Shown here piece by piece: positions 53,133-62,773 of a stretch of DNA of 64,000 nucleotides. A program made the translations under genes and the position numbers. How positions within the stretch are numbered: position 1 is the stretch's first letter; each line of letters opens with the position of its first letter. Location: contig CM040088.1 in assembly GCA_022496805.1 (NCBI GenBank), positions 1,240,001 through 1,304,000 on the forward strand, written 5' to 3'. Source of the DNA: Pohlia nutans (Eukaryota > Streptophyta > Bryopsida > Bryales > Mniaceae). The notes under the pieces were generated by a model. That model saw nothing but the letters and a program-made list of their open reading frames with translations, was not told the origin of the DNA and searched no databases.

Positions 53133-54884
53133 TTGGACGTGGATTCGTGTATTCAGATTAGTTCCCCCAGCGTCGCCGAGTGGCATACGGACTTGCAAGA
53201 ACTTGGATACAAAGATCCTCTTCCAGCCCCTTCACCTGTAGTGCAAGCGACACTCGCGGCTCTGGACGCCCCGGCGATCCATCAATTCATTCTGGAGAAG
53301 GACCTTGCAGCACTCCATGATGTCGATGACGAGGGTGAGCACGCACCTCTCTTTCTCTCCACTCTGGACTTGTTGCAATGGACACGCATCCTTGCCGTTG
53401 CTATCAAGGATAAGGACAAAGCGCTGGACGATCTCAAGACGGCTCATGCACAACTGGCTTCCATTCTGGAATACGAAGCTGAAGAGCTTGAACTTGCACT
53501 GACGAATACAAGACTGGTGGACGCTGCATTAAAGCAAGCCAATCCACATGAAGGTTTGAAATCAGGCTCCAGCCTCTTTGCTGCTAGTTCTCAAGAATCC
53601 CACCCGTTGTTTGCCGGTCTCAAGATCGCTCCTGCCGATCGAGTAGTGTTGGAAGATCTGGCTTCTTCCATTCAACTCTCTCAATCGGAAAAGGATGCTG
53701 CGCAACTACATGCGTCTGGACGTGGACCCACTGTGCCGTTCACACCGAACAGGTCGGTGGAAGATCACGTTGCACTCAAGAACCATCGCTGTTGGGGTCT
53801 CCCAAATATTAATCTACTGGCGCCCATCACAGTGCACATGTGGAGGACGTGGGCGGACATCTCCCTTGAGGAAATGAAAACGCTTGAATCCAATGCTATT
53901 CACGGCACTGGATTATTACGTGAGGCCCAGGATATCCCAAACGGATTTTCGCTGTCACTTTGTGACCGCCAGAAATGCCAGACATCTGACGTAAAGATCC
54001 ACACTAAGCAAAACCTTCAGACCGGCCACATGAGAATCGATAAATATTCAGCAGCCTTATGGAATTGCCAGAGGCCCTATTTACGATGTCTCTGTAACTT
54101 TAGTGCTGCTTCAGGATGCAGAGGAGATGTGATGGGGTTCGACTACTCAGTCTGGTACATGGTGAATCACCTTGACCTGTTCTTTCCCACGGACCAAGGA
54201 TTTCCAACCCTTGCTTCCAAGTTTGGAGCCTTCATAGTCTGGATCTCTAACGCAGCCCGAGTGGCGGTCAGGCTCCAGATCACCTTCACCTATTTACGGA
54301 AACTCATGGTTGAAGCTGCTATCCAATATGTCTCCGATCCCACAGCAAAGTTACTGCCAGCCTACAAGGATGCTGCTGGTGTACGCCAAATTGAGCGGCC
54401 GCTGAAACCTGCCAGTTTTACAGTGGCTAATCCGGGCACCCCCAGCCCCGGGCCCAGTGGAAAACGCACATGGTCCAAGATGAATCTTAACCTCACTCCT
54501 GATTCTAATCCTACGCCACATCGATCCAATCCGAGATATGGTCGTAGTGGACATATGTCCCGAGGATCCTCACGCGGTGGACGTGGAGGCTACAATAGAA
54601 ATTATCGCCCCCAAGGACAGCAAGCTAATCCAAACGAAGCGTTTGTGTTTATCACACCTACGCGACGTGGAGCTAATGATTCCAGGAACGGTGCTCATGG
54701 GAATCACACGCCAAAGACAAGTCTTGCTCCGATGTCTAGTGCACCGTCCCCCAGTATATCCAACCAGTCAGTACGATCTCCTGGCAGCGTCGGCAATAGT
54801 GTGACTTCTTCACGTGCCACTCCCCGATTCGACCAAAAGACCATGAAGGCACGCATCCTTGACTGGGATGATATGGACATCTAA
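53133..54884 (+). CDS. retroelement B ORF1 (gag-like, RGG tail), 583 codons
   Basis: Homologous to element A's ORF1 over its whole length: GYKDPLPAPSPVVQATL, DDEGEHAPLF, HRCWGLPNINLLAP, CQRPYLRCLCN, RQIERPLKPASF, SRGGRGGYNRN. The frame opens at 53133 with TTG, and the first in-frame ATG is more than 200 codons into the conserved region. Translation therefore needs an upstream ATG joined by splicing (an AG at GTGTATTCAG, 53155, is a candidate acceptor) or non-AUG initiation. The acidic N-terminal half is likely helical; the C-terminal ~120 residues are basic and Gly/Arg/Asn/Ser-rich. Intact, unlike the copy in A. Function inferred: RNA or RT-complex binding. Confidence 0.75.
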   Translation: MDVDSCIQISSPSVAEWHTDLQELGYKDPLPAPSPVVQATLAALDAPAIHQFILEKDLAALHDVDDEGEHAPLFLSTLDLLQWTRILAVAIKDKDKALDDLKTAHAQLASILEYEAEELELALTNTRLVDAALKQANPHEGLKSGSSLFAASSQESHPLFAGLKIAPADRVVLEDLASSIQLSQSEKDAAQLHASGRGPTVPFTPNRSVEDHVALKNHRCWGLPNINLLAPITVHMWRTWADISLEEMKTLESNAIHGTGLLREAQDIPNGFSLSLCDRQKCQTSDVKIHTKQNLQTGHMRIDKYSAALWNCQRPYLRCLCNFSAASGCRGDVMGFDYSVWYMVNHLDLFFPTDQGFPTLASKFGAFIVWISNAARVAVRLQITFTYLRKLMVEAAIQYVSDPTAKLLPAYKDAAGVRQIERPLKPASFTVANPGTPSPGPSGKRTWSKMNLNLTPDSNPTPHRSNPRYGRSGHMSRGSSRGGRGGYNRNYRPQGQQANPNEAFVFITPTRRGANDSRNGAHGNHTPKTSLAPMSSAPSPSISNQSVRSPGSVGNSVTSSRATPRFDQKTMKARILDWDDMDI

Positions 54885-54886
54885 TT

Positions 54887-57076
54887 TCGAGTTCCGTTTG
54901 CGCAGAGCCTGGTCGAATTCTATCAACAGATACATATGGACGTGCCAAGCTACAAAATTGCAAGACGATGGAGAAAATTAAATACCTACCGATCTTTTAC
55001 TCTAGCCGTGCATTGGAATGGGTGAATATCAGGTTGTTGTTCTCTGAGGTACTAGCACATTTTGGATTAAGTGATCTAGTCTCATTAGAACATGTCGCTT
55101 TCTCCTGGACATACGATTGTAATCTTGCCTCTAAAATCTATAAACCTTCCACGGTTTTCAAACAATTCTCCTTCGTACACTTGTTGGACAAGAATACTAA
55201 GTGTTTATGTTCTTCTGCTAATCGATTCTCTCTCTATCTGGATCCACTCACAATGACTGAATTCTCTCATTGTGACATCCCATCTATGCATGTGAGGTCC
55301 ATGGATTTGAACATCGTTCAACATCCTTTATTAAGAGCAGCTCTCAGTATGGGCTTGAACCATATACCCTTGTGACCCACTGACTTCAAAGAAACCATTT
55401 CTGTAACCACAGATGCTTTCACCCGACTGTATGATATGCTACACTTACAAGATCATAATCTTGATCTAAGCTTGGCAACAGATTTCCTGAAGCAGCTTTG
55501 CCTTACTAAATTACGAACCGCTTCGCAAGTGAATAAGTTTGGCTTTAAATCATCAGGACCATATTTATTCTCTATCCCTACAGTCAAGAACGAGATGGAT
55601 TGGTTATTATCACACTTGTTTGTGTCAGGCCTCGACAAAGCAAACAACAATGCTTATTTTCTTTGCATACGCCACATTCGTCTGCAAGCCTTTAACAGGC
55701 TTATGGGCGAGGATTTTGCACCGTGCAAAACTGGCAAAATCTGGACTCTTCCTACTGCTATTCTGGATGCAGTGAAAGCAGAGCTTTTGCAGATTCTCCC
55801 TGAAGCTCCTCCTGCTTTTAATGCCCTGCCATTCTTGATGGCAAGATATAAGCAACACAAACAGAAATACAGGTGGCTTACTAACGCCTTTCAAACCATC
55901 TTCACCCATATTGCCAAGCTGATCACAGTCGCATCAGTCACCATATTGGAATCGTTCAAATCATGGGCAAAAAATACTATCCAAGGGTATCGTAATTTTT
56001 TACGATGTGACACATCGCTCTTTTGGATTGTAGATTCAATTCTGCAAGTCACCCTCAACATGCCACACAAGGTCACGGATATATATGTGGCAGATGTTAC
56101 CAGATGTTACGAGTCTATTCCTCTGGAAGGCAAAGACAATTTAGTGGATGCACTGCGATTTGTCACGTGCCAGGCATACCGTGAGGCCACTAGATCACAT
56201 CCCAAGGCGCAAACCAATCTATGGATTAAAATTGCGGCCGATGGATTACCCATATCCGTCCATTGGTATACCACGGAACCTAAAACAGGTCGCTGGATTT
56301 TAATGCCACATGAACGCTTTATTGCTTTACAAGCTTGGCTTATTTCGCACTGTTTTATCACTCTGGGCGATAGAGTTTGGAGGCAGGTGAAAGGTATTCC
56401 TATGGGGTTCTCATGTTCACCTTTATGGTGCAACATGTACCTATTATCCTACGAGGTGCAATTCATTCAAAGACTCGCGCAACTAGGCAGAACAGACATG
56501 TTGTCTAAGTTTCAATTTGCTTTTCGATACATTGACGACCTATGCTGGTTCAATGTACAAAACCCACAGCAATTTCTTTGTCCATCACAACCAAGGATTT
56601 CTAGCAATCCATACTGGATCTATCCTCTCAATATTTTGGAGATTAAAAGCGAGGTTACTGCTTATGCCCAAGACGACCCTTCAAGGGGAGTTGCAGCCAA
56701 TTTCATGAATCTTCAGATTCAGCTAGACATGGAACATCATGGTTCCTTTGCAATGCGTAAATATGATAAAAGACGTGATCTACCCTTCATGTACACGCAG
56801 TTCATTAAGTTCCAATCCAACCGCCCAGTGAAACAATCATACAACATTATCCTCTCACAGGTACTACCGATTTTATACTTCTCAAATACTACAATTGCGG
56901 CAGTACATGAGATCCAGCTACTTATCAACACCATGGTGACCAATGGTTTTCAAGAAAAAAGGCTCCGTCTAAGTATTATTAAATGGCTAAGTGCAGGCCA
57001 ATTTCCTGCTGCAAAGGTTGACATTCGTCATGCTCTATCCTTGCTTGACAGGTACCCTTTATTCACACTCCGGTGA
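54887..57076 (+). pseudogene. retroelement B ORF2: reverse transcriptase with one in-frame TGA
   Basis: Same protein as ORF2 of element A, with motifs KYRWLTNAFQ, VADVTRCYESIPL, GIPMGFSCSPLWCN, FRYIDD and YDKRRDLPFMYTQFIKF. The frame is open across the end of ORF1. A single TGA at 55373-55375 interrupts it where A has a Ser codon (HIPLSPTD in A), and the frame resumes unchanged to a stop at 57074-57076. The only ATG before the break is at 54968, again inside the conserved region. No endonuclease, RNase H or integrase domain is seen. The copy is otherwise complete, so the stop is probably recent. Confidence 0.85.
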
Positions 57077-57219
57077 ATGTGATACTAAGCTACACAACGA
57101 AACTCTATTGTATGATGCTATTAATCCTCAGCATCTTCATGCTGGATCAAATGTGACACCAACTAGAGAGTAAGGCAAAATCGTATACCTCAATTAAGTA
57201 TCATTTTTCCTGAAAGATG

Positions 57220-57328
57220 AGCCTGGTCTGCAACTCTGATCAGAGAGTGTGACAAACCAGGTCTCACTTTCATTTCAGAGAATTGCACACCACGGGATGG
57301 TGGAGGGTTCTCTCTCTCTCTCTCTCTC
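57220..57328 (+). other. element B 3' hairpin, GGATGGTGG and (CT)n
   Basis: CCTGGT (57222-57227) pairs with ACCAGG (57256-57261), and an inner palindrome CTCTGATCAGAG (57234-57245) lies in the loop. GGTCTCAC, a spacer, GGGATGGTGGAGGGTT and a (CT)n run follow, as in element A. Confidence 0.75.
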
Positions 57329-58627
57329 TGTGTTTTGGCCAGGACTTTTTTAGTCCTTTTTATTCTAATACAGGTATATTTATATACATAATATATATAC
57401 CGTATGTGAGCGTCAGATTTGGACAATGTTGTGACAAAATCTAATTTCCACATCAAATTTTGAGAGGTCCACGTCATCATAAACCAATCACAAGATGACA
57501 TGTGGTACTTTTATGACAAAATGAATTAATTTATGTCGAAATTGACCACGAGGTAGGGTACTTTCTATACCTCAATATAAATATATTTAGCATAGGAAAT
57601 AATCCCGGGACACATTACACACGATTATTTGACCATGGATTAATGACCATTAGTTTTATTTAATCGTTTCACATGACCCCTACAAGAATACTAAATTCTT
57701 TGTATTCTTCAATGTACAGCACTTAATTCCTCGAGTATCATAACTTCCAATGGAATGAATGGATACTATGGCCCAATAAGGTTTAATCTTGAAGGACAAT
57801 TGTACTGACAAGATTACGCGGCATATGCCCATACCCTCCTAGGCATGCATGAGCCCCTGGGACCATCATGACTATACATGGACAAGAACTGTCCAATGGA
57901 TGGATGTTTCACAACAGGGTTGTTACTGCCAACACATACTAAGTTAAGCTTGTCTTTCGAGAAGCAGCTTCCCTACACCTTTCTGGCGCTTGAGGCTCTG
58001 ACATGCTTTCCTGACTTCCTGACGAGTTATTAGGCTACGGTACTGTTACTTTAGTGCACGGTGGGTCACTGTGAGTGTTTTCCTATAAAGTTTTGTGCGC
58101 TCACGTCAAGCGGAGACTACTTGCTTGGTCTGCAGGGGTTGCACATATCCGGGCGATTTCTGTGCTGCTACAGGACACCAAGAAATCTCCTGTAACAATG
58201 GCCGAAAAGGTTTACTGCTGCCACTTTGAGAGTCAATAGTATTGAGAACAAATGGTGACTCACTGCAAAATAGTTTTTGATTTTTCTTGCTTTTGTTGCG
58301 ACAAGGATAACAACTGGAGACCTGCTTAAGACACCTTGCATACGACTGAAAACTGACTAATTGTTTGTTTTTGGCCATGGGTGCAGGTGAGGCAGCTCCC
58401 TCAACACTAAGCTTTGAAGCTGCAAACGGTTCTTCTGTCCTTGACCGTTTAATACTACAGAATTAATATTGCTAGGGTGCTTTATAGGATTAATAGTTTC
58501 TATTGCTATTTCTATTATCATATATTCATGAGTTTCGTTGCAGTAATTTGCTTGCACTTGTCTTTGCTTATCATAGACTGCTTTCTTGCACACACAAATC
58601 CATTATCTCTCATACCAAAACTTGTGA
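57329..58627 (+). repeat. LTR-like repeat R2, copy b, truncated at 1.3 kb
   Basis: Matches R2a from its start to CATACCAAAACTTGTGATC, then is replaced by (CT)n and R1c. The last ~0.8 kb of R2 is missing and does not resume after R1c. Only a few substitutions from R2a were seen (for example TTACGCGGC for TTACCCGGC), so element B is young. Confidence 0.85.
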
Positions 58628-58642
58628 TCTCTCTCTCTCTCT

Positions 58643-60863
58643 TTACTTAGTACCATAAAAATTTAACATTTGTGGTATTGAGTAAAAGATATTTTGTCAA
58701 AAACGACAAAAGAAATTATGTATACGTGTATTGGACATTATAGTCCTTCGTTTGTACAATTACACAAAATTATACATAAATGATGAAAATTAAGCAGTGG
58801 TACACATAAAGTAATTACATCAGGAACTTCAAGGCATGTGAACATGATGCCATGATGGTGCAGTGAAATGCATTTAAGATAATTTGGTGTCGACCTCCAT
58901 ATCAACCTTGTATGGATAAAACGACACTAAGATGACTTGTATGCAACCTTTTGGTGTCAAAGTAGCTCCATGATGGTGCAGTGAAATGCAATTAAGATAA
59001 TTTGGAGTCAACCTCCATATCAACCTAGTATGGATAAAACGACAAGTGCTAAGATGACTTGTGTGCAACCTTTGGTGTCAAAGTAGCTCCATGATGGTGC
59101 AGTGAAATGCAATTAAGATAATTTGGGATCAACCTCCATATCAACCTAGTATGGATAAAACGACAAGTGCTAAGATGACTTGTGTGCAACCTTTGGTGTC
59201 AAAGTAGCTCCATGATGGTGCAGTGAAATGCAATTAAGATAATTTGGAGTCAGCCTCCATATCAACCTAGTATGGATAAAACGACAAGTGCTAAGATGAC
59301 TTGTGTTCAACCTTTGGTGTCAAAGTAGCTCCATGATGGTGCAGTGAAATGCAATTAAGATAATTTGGGGTCAACCTCCATATCAACCTAGTATGGATAA
59401 AACGACAAGTGCTAAGATGACTTGTGTGCAACCTTTGGTGTCAAAGTAGCTCCATGATGGTGCAGTGAAATGCAATTAAGATAATTTGGGGTCAACCTCC
59501 ATATCAACCTAGTATGGATAAAACGACAAGTGCTAAGATGACTTGTGTGCAACCTTTGGTGTCAAAATAGCTCCATAATGGTGCAGTGAAAGGCAACTAA
59601 GATAATTTGGTGTCAACCTCCATATCAACCTAGTATGGATAAAACGACACTAAAATGACTTGCATGCAACCTTTGGTATCAAAATAATTCCAAAATAGTC
59701 TGGCCCAACTTTTCTGATGTAACTTGATTATGCAGTGCTTAACGTGATTAAGCAATGTGTAATGTGACTAAGCCGTGATGTCAACTGAGTAGCTTGAAAC
59801 CAGCCCAGACGAGCTTGACATACACATAGGGTCTGAGGTAGTGATATTAGCTTGATATACAGACTGGGAAAAACCGGGTACTCAACTGCAAAAGTTGATA
59901 TACACCCGGATACCAGGAACAGCCTCTGCCATGCACGGCCACCTGGCACTCACAAGTCATCAACCTTGGGAATCCCGCCTTGACTACCAAGAAGCAGAAT
60001 CGCAGGGGTCTGAGTGTTCTTTCTCCCTGCCTTGCTCTTTGTCGTAGTGCTCACATGCTACATTGCTACAGCATCACTCAGGTTCCGTTAGAGACAAGTT
60101 GTCAAGCTTGAGAGCGGGGTTTACTAATTTCATGAGATGATGTCATAGTTTTGCTTTTTTAGCTTCGTGACACCATTTGATACGAATCTTGTGAGTTTAT
60201 TTGCGTACTGTAATCTTTGATTCGGATAACAACGTGAAGTCGCGCTGAAGACACCTCGTGCACGTCATCTAACACACAATTGTTTGTTTGGGTGGCATGG
60301 GCACAGGTGAGGCGGGACTTCCTAAGATTGGAGCTACGCTCTGGACTTACGACAGTTTATTCTATCCCCTTTCTTTCAACTTGTTGCAATTAAACATACT
60401 TTCTTTATATGTATTAGTAGGGTTCAAGAACCCTTAGGGTTCAAGAACAGATTCAAGAATAAAAAAGTCCCGATTCCATACTTATTTCACAAGGCACGCC
60501 AGGTCGTGTTTGCGTGTCTTATTCTTTTGTTCTATGTTCTCAATGACTTTGATACCAATACCATGGCTCATTGCTGTACACTCAAAAGTGGTAATAACGG
60601 AAGTGGTAGTGAAGCACATGCTTAAAAACGAACTGTTCTTTATTCAAAGCTGTTCTTTATTCAAAGCAGAATCGTTCCAAGCCAGGGATGCGGGATTTAA
60701 TTAATTCTTATTGTTAGGATCCGGTGTGTTGGTCGCTCTCAAAACATTCTTGTTCATACAATGAATGTACAAAATCTATGAATGTACTTGACTTAGTCTA
60801 TGTACAGTAATGTCATGACTTGAAAAGCTTGAAAAATCCCAGCAATGGGGTGACGAGTCTAGT
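58643..60863 (+). repeat. LTR-like repeat R1, copy c, solo, ~2.2 kb
   Basis: Same ends as R1a and R1b, with (CT)n at 58628-58642 and 60864-60876. Seven 121-bp units (about 58850-59695). A ~78-base deletion removes the segment between GCTACA and CACTCAGGTTCC that is present in copies a and b. No element-A internal region follows. Confidence 0.85.
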
Positions 60864-60876
60864 CCTCTCTCTCTCT

Positions 60877-61360
60877 ATGTATATATATTACTTGCAATCT
60901 ACTTGCACATGTACGTATATTACTTGAGGGAAGCTACTGACAAGCTGCTCACAACCTTGCCCATGTACGTTTCCCATTCATTTGTACCTTGGATGAAGCT
61001 TCTTCGTAGTAGATCGAGCCAAAAGGCAGTCCCAATGATGACTACTGAATTATGTTATGTAACCGGATCAAATGTGTCGAGAACAATTATTATACTGGAT
61101 TATTTGATCTCATCCCTAGTTGCACATGCTGTTCATTCAAACTCGGTCTCTTGTTGGTTATTGATTCAAGCTCTGCAATACAATGTGAGCCTACATGAAT
61201 CCTTGTTTCTCGAAGCATGTGCATGAATTTCGTATCGAGTCAAGAATTGGATTCTCTGGTGCAAAAGCTTTGAAATTAATTAATTCGAGTTTCCGCGATT
61301 ACCACTTAATTTCTGAGATGATTAAATCATGGGAATTCACGCGTTGTTTGCTCAAGTGGC

Positions 61361-61399
<39 letters not shown>

Positions 61400-61423
61400 G
61401 TAACAATTCTGAAAGCGTAGTAC
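60877..61423. other. flank between the retroelement array and the exon at 61424
   Basis: No supported coding region. An (AAT)n microsatellite (61361-61399) lies 25 bases from the exon's splice donor, on the intron side. Confidence 0.5.
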
Positions 61424-61859
61424 CTGAATTCACGGCAGCATCGTCATCGTCCTCGTCATCCGACGACAGTGGCGCAACCTCGGACACGGGCTCCGTCCTT
61501 TCCGAGAACACAGGAACATTTGAATTGGAGATGAGAGCTCGAAGATCGCTTGTCATAGCCCCATCACTACTATTCTTTCCATTAGTATGCTTCCCACTCC
61601 GTCGCTTCTTGAGGTAAAAGGGCTTCTTCTTCTTGGGCCCCTCACTGGCGCTCTGCCCATCTGTTTGACGCCCGGCTGCAAAGGCAACAACACACAGGAA
61701 CGGCTGGCTATGGCTGAAGCCCCCCTTGGAGTTGTTCAACGTCACGACAGCACAAGATTTATTAAATTGCTTTGCACAAGACAGATGGTCTCCAACTCGA
61801 GACGAGGACAGAAATTCAGAGCCCAGAACTCGTGTATTCGCCAATGCCGGAGTCGCCAT
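61424..61859 (-). CDS. transit-peptide-like first exon, probably of the helicase gene
   Basis: ATG at 61859; frame MATPALANTRVLGSEFLSSS, followed by Ser/Lys-rich basic sequence (KKKKPFYLKKRRSGKH), then an acidic end (SSDDEDDDDAAVNS) at a donor TCAG|GTAC (61424/61423). The N-terminus is rich in Ser, Ala and Thr and poor in acid, as in plastid transit peptides. The donor is phase 1. Two acceptors at the helicase body (GTGCAG|AG at 41156, AAGTAG|GG at 41183) are also phase 1 and would join the acidic end to EESESEGPLGNPLGRR. No other partner exon lies between, and the total of ~1,008 aa is close to the size of the plant homologue. If so, intron 1 is ~20 kb and contains the retroelement array in antisense orientation. 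Alternatively this is the start of a separate, unfinished gene. Confidence 0.6.
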
Positions 61860-62773
61860 GACAGAGTTGGAGCAAGGCTTTACGTGTGTGTGTACGTCCA
61901 GCTTTTATTACAGAAAGCTACTTGTGATATCTGATCAGCCCATAGCCAAATTATTCCCCCAGTGAGTGTCTTCAAGCTCACATTCCAATCAGCTCGGTCG
62001 TCCACATCTGAAGACGAATCCACATAGCAAGCAAGCAGCTGATTAATTACAATTCCGCCCTTACAAAAATCCACCTCGGCCTAAGCCACATTCCGATTCA
62101 AATCACCACAGGCTCACCCTCGTACAAAGTAAAGTAAAGTAAAGTAAAGGTGGCGCCATTGATAGCTCAAAAGAATTGTTGTTGCAACTGGACAACTTCG
62201 AGAGCTCACTGTACAAAACTCTTTCGTTCCCAAGTGGAAAAAGAAACCGACACTCGTACAACGTCCCACCACAGAACAAGAACAAGTACGCCTGAAAATC
62301 TCACCTTGAACCCGGCTGGGTGGCGCGAGTGGCGGGGAATGGGCAACGCAAGCAAGCAAGCAAGCGCCGCCACTCACTCTCTCACACGCTCTCACTCACG
62401 CTCTCACTCTCGCTCTCTCTCTCTCTCTCACACACTCACACACACAACACACAGTCTCCTGGCATTCAAAACCAACACGCTGGGTGGCTGGCTACATGGT
62501 TGGATGGCTGGGTGGGTGGGTGGGTGGGTGGGCAACCGTGGGCCTTGGAGGCGGAGAGGAGAGGAGATGGTGGGGTGGGAGGAAATCTACACCGACCTCA
62601 ACAGATGAGTCAATGCCCCTGTCAGGGAGCATTAATGAGGGCCAGCTGGGAAACCTTAAGTCGGCTGAAGCCTAAATAAAAAATTCTACTGTGCCTAATG
62701 CACTCTTAACACATACCACATGGCGCTTTGCCCAAATAATATCTACATTGTGAGTTACCATCACAAATGTGCA
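61860..62773. promoter_or_regulatory. upstream region of the 61859 gene, low-complexity tracts
   Basis: Contains (AAAGT)n at ~62128-62149, (CAAG)n at ~62350, a long CT/CA-rich stretch at ~62380-62455, and (GGGT)n at ~62510-62531. These purine/pyrimidine tracts are common in plant promoters, but no single element is decisive. Confidence 0.35.

Noticed and set aside
58874..60704. Small repeated frames (61-107 aa) in the R1 and R2 copies
   Set aside because: They recur only because the repeats do, and show no coding-like conservation between families.
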